Shown one piece after another: positions 33,115 to 41,496 of a stretch of DNA of 64,000 nt. A program made the position numbers and the translations under genes. This DNA is from Bauldia sp965232525 (lineage in GTDB: Bacteria; Pseudomonadota; Alphaproteobacteria; Rhizobiales; Kaistiaceae), in NCBI RefSeq assembly GCF_965232525.1, contig NZ_OZ246980.1:3472001-3536000 (forward strand). Reading direction: 5' to 3'. Within the stretch, counting starts at the first letter, position 1; every line of letters starts with the position of its first letter. The notes below the pieces were generated by a model. That model saw only the letters and a list, made by a program, of their open reading frames with translations, had not been told where the DNA came from and did no database searches.

Positions 33115-33581
33115 GCCTGATCCGTGGTCGGCTGGGCGCGGAGCATGGCGACGTAGTTCTCCGGAAAGCGGTGGTGCAGGGCGCCGGCGATCATATGCGC
33201 CATATAGTCGGGCGACGGAAGACCGGGCTCGGGCGCCGGGTTTGCCCTATAGGTCACCGCTTCCAGCGCCCCCGTTTCCCCCTGTGTAACCGTCACCGTG
33301 GCGCGCAGGTACCGGGACTCGGACGGATGACGATCGGGATAGTGCCCTTCCCGCTTGTCCAATCCGGCGAAGTCCACGTCGGTCATGCGATAGAGCACGC
33401 CCCAGACCGTGTTGCCGGCCGCTGGCGCAACACTTGCCACGGCGCAGCCACGGACAGGAGAGCGCCGGGGAAAATGAAGCCGGTGATGGTCGAGAATTGC
33501 GACGCCAACGACCGGTGAATCCGGGCACCGTGCGGCCCACTGCACCGGATCGAGGTTCGAGCCATAGGCGAAGTAAATCAG
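33111..33581 (-). CDS. Gamma-glutamylcyclotransferase-like protein with a non-AUG start
   Basis: 156 residues if read from CTG 33581. The conserved Y-G-S-N substrate loop (IYFAYGSNLD) lies at the extreme N-terminus, followed by GNTVWGVLYRMTDVDFAGLDKREG, whose E-G end carries the conserved acidic residue. No ATG, GTG or TTG precedes the loop in frame: an in-frame stop lies 27 nt before CTG, and only CTG (33581) and ATT (33578) lie between the loop and a GGGGAGAG site just inside the rarA end. The first standard start is GTG 33545, which would remove the loop. Family members release 5-oxoproline from gamma-glutamyl peptides. Between rarA and crcB. Confidence 0.82.
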   Translation of the reverse strand: MIYFAYGSNLDPVQWAARCPDSPVVGVAILDHHRLHFPRRSPVRGCAVASVAPAAGNTVWGVLYRMTDVDFAGLDKREGHYPDRHPSESRYLRATVTVTQGETGALEAVTYRANPAPEPGLPSPDYMAHMIAGALHHRFPENYVAMLRAQPTTDQA

Positions 33582-33582
33582 C

Positions 33583-34893
33583 TCACTCTCCCCGCTCCCG
33601 CCTCAGCTTGGCCCAATAGTCGAGCCGTTTGCGCACATCGCGCTCGAAACCGCGATCCGGCGGATCGTAGAAGGTCTGGTGGCCCAATGCCGCCGGGAAG
33701 TAGTCCTGGCCGGAGAAGGCATCGGGTTCGTCGTGATCGTAGCGATAGCCGCTGCCGTAGCCTTCCGACTTCATCAGCTTGGTCGGCGCGTTGAGTATGA
33801 TCTTGGGCGGCATCAATGACCCGCCTTCTTTGGCAACCCGCGTCGCGGACTTGAAGGCCGTGTAGACGGCGTTCGATTTCGGCGCGGTGGCGAGATAGAC
33901 CGCCGCCTCGGCCAGCGCGAGTTCGCCCTCGGGCGAACCGAGATAGTCGTAGGCGTCCTTGGCGGCGAGCGCGATCACCAGCGCCTGCGGGTCGGCGAGA
34001 CCGATGTCCTCCATCGCCATCCGCACCAGGCGCCGACCGATGTAGAGCGGCTGCTCGCCGGCATCGAGCATACGGGCGAGGTAGTAGAGGCTGGCGTCGG
34101 GATCGGACCCTCGCACCGACTTGTGCAGCGCCGAGATCAGGTTGTAGTGCCCATCTTGGCTTTTGTCGTAGAGCGGCGCGCGCTTCTGGATGACCGCCTG
34201 TAGGCCCTCCGGATCAAACGTCTCGTCGTCGGCGGCGGCCCGCCAGATCTCTTCAGCGAGCGTCAGCAGCGCACGTCCGTCGCGATCGGCCATGCCGATC
34301 AACATGGCGCGTGCATCGTCGTCGACCGGCAGGGGTTTTTCCTCGACGGCTTCCGCCCGCGACAGAAGGCTTTCAAGCGCCGCATCGTCCAGGGCGTTGA
34401 AGACGAGCACACGGGCGCGCGACAACAACGCAGCGTTCAGTTCAAACGAGGGATTCTCCGTCGTCGCCCCCACCAGGGTGACCGTGCCGTCCTCCATCAC
34501 AGGCAGGAATGAATCCTGCTGGGCGCGGTTGAAGCGATGGATCTCATCGACGAAGAGCAGCGTCCCCTGCCCCGTTTCACGTTGCGCCCGCGCCGCCTCG
34601 AACACCTTCTTGAGGTCGGCAACGCCCGAAAAGACCGCGGAGACCTGCTCGAAAACGAGATCGGTTTCCGTCGCCAAAAGCCGTGCGACTGTCGTCTTGC
34701 CGGTCCCCGGCGGTCCCCAGAAAATCATCGAGCCCAGCGAGCCGGCGGCCAGCATCCGCGTTATGGCGCCACCGTCGCCGAGCAAATGGTCCTGGCCAAC
34801 GACATCGGCCAACTGTTCCGGCCGCAAACGATCGGCCAACGGGCGCGGCGCCTCGTTCTGCAAACCGGCTGCCTGGAACAGCGTATCCGTCAC
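33583..34893 (-). CDS. rarA: Replication-associated recombination protein RarA (MgsA)
   Basis: 436 residues, AAA+ clamp-loader-like ATPase. RPLADRLRPEQLADVVGQDHLLG, Walker A GPPGTGKTT (60-68), Walker B LFVDEIHRFN, sensor 1 in LVGATTENPSFELNAALLSRA and the C-terminal tetramerisation part (RRLVRMAMEDIGLADP, YLATAPKSNAVYTA) are complete. RarA works at stalled replication forks. It lies 96 nt after degP and ends one base before the downstream gene's start, at TGAGCTGATT. Confidence 0.97.
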   Translation of the reverse strand: MTDTLFQAAGLQNEAPRPLADRLRPEQLADVVGQDHLLGDGGAITRMLAAGSLGSMIFWGPPGTGKTTVARLLATETDLVFEQVSAVFSGVADLKKVFEAARAQRETGQGTLLFVDEIHRFNRAQQDSFLPVMEDGTVTLVGATTENPSFELNAALLSRARVLVFNALDDAALESLLSRAEAVEEKPLPVDDDARAMLIGMADRDGRALLTLAEEIWRAAADDETFDPEGLQAVIQKRAPLYDKSQDGHYNLISALHKSVRGSDPDASLYYLARMLDAGEQPLYIGRRLVRMAMEDIGLADPQALVIALAAKDAYDYLGSPEGELALAEAAVYLATAPKSNAVYTAFKSATRVAKEGGSLMPPKIILNAPTKLMKSEGYGSGYRYDHDEPDAFSGQDYFPAALGHQTFYDPPDRGFERDVRKRLDYWAKLRRERGE

Positions 34894-34989
34894 TGCCGAT
34901 TGCCCTCGTCTTTTGGCACCTGTTCAACGTGCCGAGCTTACACAACCGTCAGATACCCACCAATGTCTCTGGCCGGCAGTCGCTTCCGA

Positions 34990-36405
34990 CTACGAACGAA
35001 ACTGAGTCCGAATAACCTGACCGTCGCGCTCGATGGCGACATGCCAGAACCGCAGGCGTTCCGAACAGACCCTTTCCAGGGTCCGCGTCGTATCGATGCG
35101 GATGCCGTTCACCTCGAGCACCACATCGCCACGGGCCAGACCGGCGCGCTCGGCCGCGGTGCCGGCAACGATCCGGTGGATGATGACGCCGTCCGGATTG
35201 CCGCTATAGGCCAGTTCCTCCGCCACCGCCGGCGAAAGATTGAAGACCCGCGCTCCGGTCAGCGGCGAAACCCCAGCGATCTCTACTTCATCTCTCGGCG
35301 TCGTTTCCGGCGCCGCCGCCAGCTGAAGCGTCGCTACATAGTTCCTGCCGGCGCGGATCACGCCTATTCGGGCCGCACCGCCGATTCCCTTGGTGGCGAG
35401 CCGGTAGTTCAGGGACGACGGGTCGTCGATCGCGACATCATCAATCGTCGTGATCAAATCCCCCGTCGCCAACCCGGCGCGAGCGCCAGGGCTGTCGTCA
35501 AGAACGTTAACCACCAGCGCCCCGCGCGGCCGATCGAGGCCCAGCCCTTCGGCAATATCGGGAGTCACGTCCTGAAAGCGGACACCGACCCACGGAAGGC
35601 GAACGAACCCGCCGCTTTCCGCCGATCGAGCCACGACCTGAACCATATTCGAGGGAATCGCAAAACCGATGCCGTTGCTGCCGCCCGACCGCGAGAAGAT
35701 AGCGGTGTTGATGCCGACCAGCCGGCCGTCCATGTCGATCAACGCGCCGCCAGAGTTGCCGGGATTGATCGCCGCATCGGTCTGGATGAAGAACTGATAA
35801 TCGGAAATCCCGACTTCGGTGCGCGCCAACGCCGACACGATCCCACTGGTCACCGTCTGTCCGACACCGAAGGGATCGCCGATGGCCAACACCAGATCGC
35901 CGACTTCCACGCCGTCCGAGTCGGCGAATTTCAAGTATGGCAGTGTCGAGCCGTTAGTGTCCTTGATTCTGAGGACCGCGAGATCGGTCCGCTCGTCCTG
36001 GAGAATCACCTCGCAGTCGAATTCGCGCCGGTCCGCCAGTGTGACCTTGATCTCGCTGGCGTTCTCGATGACGTGATGATTGGTGACGATGATGCCTTGC
36101 GGATCGATGATCACCCCGGAGCCAAGCGACCGCTGTTCGCGCCGCTCGGGCGCGCCGAACCCGTGATCGCCGAAGAAGTGACGAAAGAATGGATCTTCGA
36201 AGAACGGAGAGCGGCGAACCATCCGTGACGCGTGAACGTTGACCACGGCGGGCGCGACTCGCTTGACGATCGGGGCGAACGAAAGCTTGATCTCCGCGGC
36301 GCTGTCCGGAACCTGCCGCTCCTGCGCCAGCGTGCCCCAGGAGACCCCGGCCGTTAGCACGCCCACTACCAATACCGCCGCCCCATGACGGATCAGTCGA
36401 TGCAT
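34990..36405 (-). CDS. Do-family periplasmic serine protease (DegP/DegQ-like)
   Basis: 471 residues. A hydrophobic signal peptide runs to about residue 28. The chymotrypsin-like triad is present: His111 (TNHHVIE), Asp141 (ERTDLAVL) and Ser218 (NPGNSGGA). Two PDZ domains follow, the first from about residue 270 with GVRFQDVTPDIAEGLGLD and the second after LTGARVFNLSPAVAEEL, ending in VVLEVNGIRIDTT. The protein degrades or refolds misfolded envelope proteins. It stands two genes downstream of rplQ, as in many alphaproteobacteria, but the 12-residue-repeat gene and the divergent serine hydrolase separate it from the ribosomal block. Confidence 0.96.
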   Translation of the reverse strand: MHRLIRHGAAVLVVGVLTAGVSWGTLAQERQVPDSAAEIKLSFAPIVKRVAPAVVNVHASRMVRRSPFFEDPFFRHFFGDHGFGAPERREQRSLGSGVIIDPQGIIVTNHHVIENASEIKVTLADRREFDCEVILQDERTDLAVLRIKDTNGSTLPYLKFADSDGVEVGDLVLAIGDPFGVGQTVTSGIVSALARTEVGISDYQFFIQTDAAINPGNSGGALIDMDGRLVGINTAIFSRSGGSNGIGFAIPSNMVQVVARSAESGGFVRLPWVGVRFQDVTPDIAEGLGLDRPRGALVVNVLDDSPGARAGLATGDLITTIDDVAIDDPSSLNYRLATKGIGGAARIGVIRAGRNYVATLQLAAAPETTPRDEVEIAGVSPLTGARVFNLSPAVAEELAYSGNPDGVIIHRIVAGTAAERAGLARGDVVLEVNGIRIDTTRTLERVCSERLRFWHVAIERDGQVIRTQFRS

Positions 36406-36497
36406 TGCTCAGTCCACTCCACCAAACGATACTGACGAAGTCGGATTCTACATTAATTCGGCAGCCACAAGGCAAAGGGCGGTAGCACGGGGAGACC

Positions 36498-37625
36498 ATG
36501 ACAGTAATGGAACAGCGACTGGATCGTGTGATCGACGAAGCGATCGCCGGAAACCGAATCGTCGGGACAGTCACACTGGTGGCGCAGAACGGCGCGACCA
36601 CCTACGCACGCGCAGCCGGCATGGCGGACCGCGAGGCCGGCCGCGCCATGGAAACCGATGCGATTTTCCGGCTGGCATCGCTCACGAAACCGATGGTCGC
36701 CGCAACGGCGCTCGCCTTGATTGATCGCGGCACGTTCACCCTTGACCAGCGCGCCACCGACTGGCTGCCAGACTTCCAGCCAAGGCTTCTCGATGGCTTC
36801 ACCCCGGACATCACCATCCAACAGCTTCTCACCCACACCGCCGGTCTTGGTTATGCGAGTGACGATCCTGGCGATCCCTACCGCGACGCCAATGTGTCGA
36901 ACGGTATCGATCAGCCCGGCCTCAGCATGGAGGAGGAACTGCGCCGTATCGTGTCGGTACCCCTTTATTTCGAGCCGGGGTCGGCCTGGCGCTACTCAGT
37001 CGCGATCGATGTGCTGGGCGCAATGATCGCCAAGGCAACCAACGGATCGTTGGGCGACGCAGTTGCCGGACTGATGACCGGTCCGTTGTCGATGCCCGAC
37101 ACCGGTTTCTTCATCACCGACAAGGCCCGGCTTGCGGCGCCTTACGCCGATGCCCCCGGCGGGCCGGTATTGATGGCCGACCCCCACACCATCACCGAAG
37201 GACTGGGAGAAGGCCGTGTGTTCTCGCCATCCCGCGCATTCCGTCCGGATTCCTTCCAGTCCGGTGGCGCGGGCATGGTCGGCACCGCTGGTGACTTCCT
37301 GCGCTTCCTCGAAGCCATCCGAACCGGCGGCGCACCAATCCTCAAGACCGAGACGGTCGATACCGCCCTCCAGAACCACGTTGGCATGTTCAGGGACGAA
37401 GAAGCACCCGGTGAAGGGTTCGGCTACCTGTCAGCGATTGCCACCGATCCGGACCGAGCCAATGCACCCTATACACCCGGAACGGCGCGATGGGGCGGCC
37501 TCTACGGCCATAGCTGGTTTATCGATCGCACCGCCGGTCTGTCCGTCGTCAGCTTGACCAATACCGCAGTCGAGGGCTGTATGGGGCAGTTTCCGGACGA
37601 CATCGCTTCGGCCGTCTACGGATGA
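36498..37625 (+). CDS. Beta-lactamase-family serine hydrolase
   Basis: 375 residues. The S-x-x-K nucleophile motif is Ser61-Leu-Thr-Lys64 (LASLTKPMVAAT) and the Y-x-N/S position is Tyr166 (WRYSVAIDV); HTAGLGY just after residue 112 is typical of class C-type esterases and D-aminopeptidase relatives. A YGHS-type segment near the C-terminus replaces the KTG motif. No signal peptide is evident, so it is more likely a cytoplasmic esterase or hydrolase than a drug-resistance beta-lactamase. GGGGAG precedes ATG 36498. Divergent from degP. Confidence 0.9.
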   Translation: MTVMEQRLDRVIDEAIAGNRIVGTVTLVAQNGATTYARAAGMADREAGRAMETDAIFRLASLTKPMVAATALALIDRGTFTLDQRATDWLPDFQPRLLDGFTPDITIQQLLTHTAGLGYASDDPGDPYRDANVSNGIDQPGLSMEEELRRIVSVPLYFEPGSAWRYSVAIDVLGAMIAKATNGSLGDAVAGLMTGPLSMPDTGFFITDKARLAAPYADAPGGPVLMADPHTITEGLGEGRVFSPSRAFRPDSFQSGGAGMVGTAGDFLRFLEAIRTGGAPILKTETVDTALQNHVGMFRDEEAPGEGFGYLSAIATDPDRANAPYTPGTARWGGLYGHSWFIDRTAGLSVVSLTNTAVEGCMGQFPDDIASAVYG

Positions 37626-37686
37626 CACAGAACCTTCGCGTTGGGAGCTAGCAAAGCGCAACAAGGAAAGATAGGCGACAACGCGG

Positions 37687-38217
37687 CTATCGTGGCGGCA
37701 GCGCCTTGACGTCGGCATGGATCGCGACACCGTGGACCGCGTCGGCGGTCTCGTCGGTTCTCAGCCCCTTCACCTGATAGGCGTGCCCGTCAGAGCCGTA
37801 GGCCTTTACGGGGTAGCGTACGTCATCCGTGTCGAACGCCTTGATGTCCAGGACTTCGCCCTGTTGATCGAGCGCCTTGATGTCGATGAGCGTTCCGTCG
37901 CTCGCGATGGCCTGGACGTCAAGCAATGTGCCGTCGACGGCGATCGCCTTGACCGCACGGCGTCCCCCGTCCGCCGCGATGACCTTTACCGGGATCTCGT
38001 CTCCATCGATCACCGCCTTGATGCGAAGAATGCTCAGGTCACCGTCATCCGGAGCGAGTGCCTTGATCGGAAATTGGTTACCGTCCGCGTCGATAGCCCA
38101 GATCGACAACAGAGTCTCGCCAGCGTGGTCGTAAGCCTTGACGTGCCAGACCTCGTCCGCCGCGGCAACCGATGCCAACACCAACGCTGCGGCAAACACG
38201 AACGACTTCAGGGTCAT
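37687..38217 (-). CDS. Periplasmic protein of 12-residue V/I-K-A repeats
   Basis: 176 residues. Signal peptide 1-20 (ending AAADE). The mature part is almost only repeats of the form [VI]-K-A-hydrophobic-x-x-D-G-x-x-x-[DP]. Starts at residues 77, 89, 101, 113, 125, 137 and 149 are spaced exactly 12 apart; looser copies begin at 26, 39, 51, 66 and 170. Such regular strand-turn units suggest a beta-solenoid or beta-propeller-like fold. I do not recognise a named family with confidence. ATG 38217 follows GGGAGACGG; a seven-codon longer frame exists. Same orientation as rplQ, 73 nt downstream of it. Confidence 0.78.
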   Translation of the reverse strand: MTLKSFVFAAALVLASVAAADEVWHVKAYDHAGETLLSIWAIDADGNQFPIKALAPDDGDLSILRIKAVIDGDEIPVKVIAADGGRRAVKAIAVDGTLLDVQAIASDGTLIDIKALDQQGEVLDIKAFDTDDVRYPVKAYGSDGHAYQVKGLRTDETADAVHGVAIHADVKALPPR

Positions 38218-38289
38218 TGACCGTCTCCCGTCGAACACACGGGTGACGGCTTAGGCCATGATTTTCTCAGGTTCAACTGAGCGGCGTGG

Positions 38290-38727
38290 TCAGGCTGCGG
38301 CTTCGACTTCTGGAGTTGCCTCCTGGCTGGCTTCGTGCCGAGCGCGGTCGTCAGCGCCCTTGGCTTCCGTATCGCGATCGACGAACTCGATCACCGCGAC
38401 CGGCGCGTTGTCGCCGTACCGGAACCCTGCCTTCAGAACACGGGTGTAGCCGCCGTTGCGCTCCTTGTAACGCGGACCCAGCGTTTCAAAGAGCTTCTTC
38501 ACCGAACCAAGATCGCGGAGTTGAGCGATTGCCTGGCGCCGGGCATGGAGATCGCCACGCTTCGCCAACGTAACCAGTTTCTCCACCACCGGCCGGAGGT
38601 CCTTGGCTTTCGGCAGGGTTGTAACGATCTGCTCGTGCTTGATCAGCGACGCCGCCATGTTGGCGAACATTGCCTTGCGGTGGCTCGAAGTCCGGCTCAG
38701 TTTCCGGCCCGATTTACGATGGCGCAT
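38290..38727 (-). CDS. rplQ: 50S ribosomal protein L17
   Basis: 145 residues. MRHRKSGRKLSRTSSHRKAMFANMAASLI is the conserved N-terminus. The body ends near residue 120 and the last 20 residues form an acidic/alanine tail (EVEAAA) longer than in E. coli L17 (127 residues), as is common in alphaproteobacteria. Last gene of the ribosomal block, 29 nt after rpoA. Confidence 0.98.
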   Translation of the reverse strand: MRHRKSGRKLSRTSSHRKAMFANMAASLIKHEQIVTTLPKAKDLRPVVEKLVTLAKRGDLHARRQAIAQLRDLGSVKKLFETLGPRYKERNGGYTRVLKAGFRYGDNAPVAVIEFVDRDTEAKGADDRARHEASQEATPEVEAAA

Positions 38728-38756
38728 GGCCCTCTCCTAAACGACGTGTCGCGTCG

Positions 38757-39773
38757 TCAATAGTGGTCTTCGTAACGCTTGGCCAGTTCGTCGATATTCT
38801 CCGGCGGCCAATTGGTGACTTCCATGCCGAGATGCAGCCCCATCTGAGCGAGCACTTCCTTGATCTCGTTCAGCGACTTCCGCCCAAAGTTCGGGGTCCG
38901 TAGCATCTCCGCTTCGGTCTTCTGGATCAGGTCGCCAATATAGACGATGTTGTCGTTCTTCAGGCAGTTCGCCGACCGCACCGAAAGCTCCAACTCGTCC
39001 ACCTTCTTGAGCAGCGCCGGGTTGAAGGCAAGCTCCGGAATGGCGACTTCCTGGACCTCCTTCTCCGGCTCCTCGAAGTTGACGAAAATGGATAACTGGT
39101 CCTGGAGAATGCGGGCTGCGTAGGCGACCGCGTCGTCGGCCCGGATCGACCCATCGGTCTCGACCGTTAAGGTCAGCTTGTCATAATCAAGCACCTGCCC
39201 TTCACGGGTATTCTCGACCCGGTAGGAGACCTTCTTGACGGGCGAGTAGAGGCTGTCGACCGGGATCAGCCCGATCGGCGCGTCCTCGGGGCGGTTGCGG
39301 TCGGCGGTGACGTATCCCTTGCCGGTATCGACCGTGAACTCCATCCGGATCTCGACGCCCTCGTCGAGGGTGCACAGCGCGTGCTCCGGATTGAGGATCT
39401 CGATATCCGAAACCGTCTGGATGTCGCCGGCGGTGACTACCCCCGGGCCTTGCTTACGCACGACCATCCGCTTCGGTCCCTCGCCTTGCATCTTCAAGGC
39501 GATTTCCTTGATGTTCAGAACGACGTCGGTGACGTCCTCGCGCACACCGGCGATCGACGAGAATTCATGGAGCACTCCGTCGATTTGAACGGCCTTGACC
39601 GCGGCGCCCTGAAGCGACGACAGGAGGACACGGCGAAGTGCGTTGCCAAGCGTCAGGCCGAAACCGCGCTCCAGCGGCTCAGCTACGACCGTAGCAAAGC
39701 GCTGCGCGTCGGCGCCCGGGTTGATGTCGAGCTTGTTCGGCTTGATCAACTCTTGCCAGTTCTTCTGGATCAT
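38757..39773 (-). CDS. rpoA: DNA-directed RNA polymerase subunit alpha
   Basis: 338 residues. The N-terminal dimerisation domain includes EPLERGFGLTLGNALRRVLLSS and ALCTLDEGVEIRMEF. A linker near residue 240 leads to the C-terminal domain (LELSVRSANCLKNDNIVYIGDLI, TPNFGRKSLNEIKEVL), which binds UP elements and activators. Complete, between rpsK (97 nt upstream) and rplQ. Confidence 0.99.
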   Translation of the reverse strand: MIQKNWQELIKPNKLDINPGADAQRFATVVAEPLERGFGLTLGNALRRVLLSSLQGAAVKAVQIDGVLHEFSSIAGVREDVTDVVLNIKEIALKMQGEGPKRMVVRKQGPGVVTAGDIQTVSDIEILNPEHALCTLDEGVEIRMEFTVDTGKGYVTADRNRPEDAPIGLIPVDSLYSPVKKVSYRVENTREGQVLDYDKLTLTVETDGSIRADDAVAYAARILQDQLSIFVNFEEPEKEVQEVAIPELAFNPALLKKVDELELSVRSANCLKNDNIVYIGDLIQKTEAEMLRTPNFGRKSLNEIKEVLAQMGLHLGMEVTNWPPENIDELAKRYEDHY

Positions 39774-39870
39774 GAGCCTCGTCCTTTCTTCTTGGGCCGC
39801 CCGGGAGGAAGGCGGCGCCTCGGCCGGTGGGGCGGGCCGAGCCGAGCGTGTACGTTCGTAGTCCGGTGGC

Positions 39871-40260
39871 CTAAACGCGACGGCGCTTCCGGGGCCGGCA
39901 GCCGTTGTGGGCTATCGGCGTCACGTCGCGGATCGACGTGATGGTGAATCCGGCCGACTGCAGCGCGCGAAGCGCCGACTCGCGCCCAGAACCGGGTCCG
40001 GATACTTCGACCTCAAGCGTCTTCACGCCGTGCTCGGCCGCCTTGCGTCCTGCATCCTCAGCGGCCATCTGTGCCGCGTAAGGAGTCGATTTCCGCGACC
40101 CTTTGAAACCCATCAGTCCGGCCGACGACCACGAGATGGCATTACCCTGCGCATCGGTAATCGTGATCATCGTATTGTTGAAGCTGGAATTCACATGCGC
40201 GACCCCGGAGGTGATGTTCTTCCGTTCGCGGCGGCGCACACGTGTTGCATCCTTCGCCAT
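39871..40260 (-). CDS. rpsK: 30S ribosomal protein S11
   Basis: 129 residues, same as E. coli. NITSGVAHVNSSFNNTMITI, SSAGLMGFKGSRKSTPYAAQ and the C-terminal IRDVTPIAHNGCRPRKRRRV are all canonical. S11 forms part of the platform near the E-site mRNA path. A 7-bp hairpin with a 5-nt loop lies upstream at 40303-40321 in the 100-nt gap after rpsM. Confidence 0.99.
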   Translation of the reverse strand: MAKDATRVRRRERKNITSGVAHVNSSFNNTMITITDAQGNAISWSSAGLMGFKGSRKSTPYAAQMAAEDAGRKAAEHGVKTLEVEVSGPGSGRESALRALQSAGFTITSIRDVTPIAHNGCRPRKRRRV

Positions 40261-40360
40261 TTCTTGTCCTTCGTTCGGTCCCGCAGATAGCGGGCATCAA
40301 ATCGCCGGTTTGCCACCGGCGTCGGGTTCACAAGGACGCTGCATCAGGCAGCGCCGGGAT

Positions 40361-40729
40361 TCACTTCTTCTTGCCGGCAATCGGCTTCGCCGGCCCCTTG
40401 CGGGTCCGCGCGTTGGTGTGTGTCCGCTGACCGCGCACCGGTAAACCGCGCCGATGCCGCAGACCCCGGTAACAACCGAGGTCCATCAGCCGCTTGATGT
40501 TCATCGCCACTTCGCGGCGCAGATCGCCTTCGACCATGTATTCGCGGTCGATGGTCTCGCGGATTTGCATCACCTCGGCGTCGGTCAGTTCATTGACCCG
40601 GCGGCTTTCGGGGATGCTGACCTTATCGACGACTTCCTTGGCTTTCGTCGGACCGATCCCGTGAATGTACTGAAGCGCAATCACAACGCGCTTGTTGGTC
40701 GGTATGTTGATCCCTGCGATACGGGCCAC
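40361..40729 (-). CDS. rpsM: 30S ribosomal protein S13
   Basis: 122 residues. ARIAGINIPTNKRVVIALQYIHGIG and GLRHRRGLPVRGQRTHTNARTRKG are conserved; the Lys-rich C-terminus contacts P-site tRNA. The 191-nt gap to adk carries a promoter candidate, so rpsM-rpsK-rpoA-rplQ may be transcribed independently as well as by read-through. Confidence 0.99.
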   Translation of the reverse strand: MARIAGINIPTNKRVVIALQYIHGIGPTKAKEVVDKVSIPESRRVNELTDAEVMQIRETIDREYMVEGDLRREVAMNIKRLMDLGCYRGLRHRRGLPVRGQRTHTNARTRKGPAKPIAGKKK

Positions 40730-40875
40730 GCCGCTTCTCCTTCCGTCGACGACCGCACCGGGCCGCCGCTCTTAACTCTTCCGTTGGGTAATCGGTCCAC
40801 GCGAAAAACGGGCCGGCTCACCAATTTCTGGTCCACCGACGCCGTTTGTCTGCTGCTATACAGAATTCGTGCCGG

Positions 40876-40904
40876 TAAATAGCTATTCGGCGGCGTTTCG
40901 TCAA
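40876..40904 (-). promoter_or_regulatory. Candidate internal promoter before rpsM
   Basis: On the minus strand TTGACG (40904-40899) and TATTTA (40881-40876) are separated by 17 bp in the 191-nt gap between adk and rpsM. The leader to rpsM would be about 140 nt. This is one of the best sigma-70-like pairs in the ribosomal block. Confidence 0.55.
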
Positions 40905-40920
40905 CGTCCGCCGGGTGTTC

Positions 40921-41496
40921 TCAAGCCTCCACCAAGGGGCGAAGGTGGGCGTCGATCAGCGCCGTCACCTCGTCCATTGTCCCCATTCCGTTGACGCGCC
41001 TCAGCATGCCCTTGGCGCCATAGTGCTCGGAGACCGGCGCGGTTTGCTTGCGATAGACCTCAAGCCGCTTGGCGGTCGCGTCATCGTCGCCGCGGCTGCC
41101 GCCCATCTCCTTGGCACGCGTGGCAATCCGCTTGATCAGCTCTTGCTCGTCAACGGCAATTTCGACGACAGCGTCCAGGCTTATGCCACGACTCTCCAGT
41201 AGTTTGTCGAGAGCCTCAGCCTGCGCCACGGTCCGCGGAAAGCCGTCGAGAATGAAGCCTCTGGCGGTGTCCGGCTGGTCGATGCGCTCCGCAATGATTT
41301 CGACCATGATGTCGTCAGGCACCAACTCGCCGCGATCCATGATCGCCTTGGCCCGCAGGCCGATGTCGGTCCCGGCTGCGGCAGCGGCGCGCAGCATGTC
41401 GCCGGTCGACAGCTGGGGGATCCCATACTTGTCAACCAGCCGCTGGGCCTGCGTGCCCTTCCCCGCCCCCGGCGGGCCGAGCAGGATCAGCTTCAT
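40921..41496 (-). CDS. adk: Adenylate kinase
   Basis: 191 residues, the short form without the zinc-type LID insertion of the 214-residue E. coli enzyme. The P-loop GPPGAGKGTQAQ lies at residues 7-18, FILDGFPRTVAQAEAL is the AMP-binding region, and the reduced LID is replaced by a short GGSRGDDDATAKRLEVYRKQ stretch. It equilibrates ATP + AMP with two ADP. It overlaps secY as ATGA. Confidence 0.98.
   Translation of the reverse strand: MKLILLGPPGAGKGTQAQRLVDKYGIPQLSTGDMLRAAAAAGTDIGLRAKAIMDRGELVPDDIMVEIIAERIDQPDTARGFILDGFPRTVAQAEALDKLLESRGISLDAVVEIAVDEQELIKRIATRAKEMGGSRGDDDATAKRLEVYRKQTAPVSEHYGAKGMLRRVNGMGTMDEVTALIDAHLRPLVEA

Noticed and set aside
34537..36228. 563-codon open frame on the plus strand opposite degP and rarA
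   Set aside because: Shadow of the two conserved minus-strand genes; composition is arginine- and aspartate-rich without motifs.
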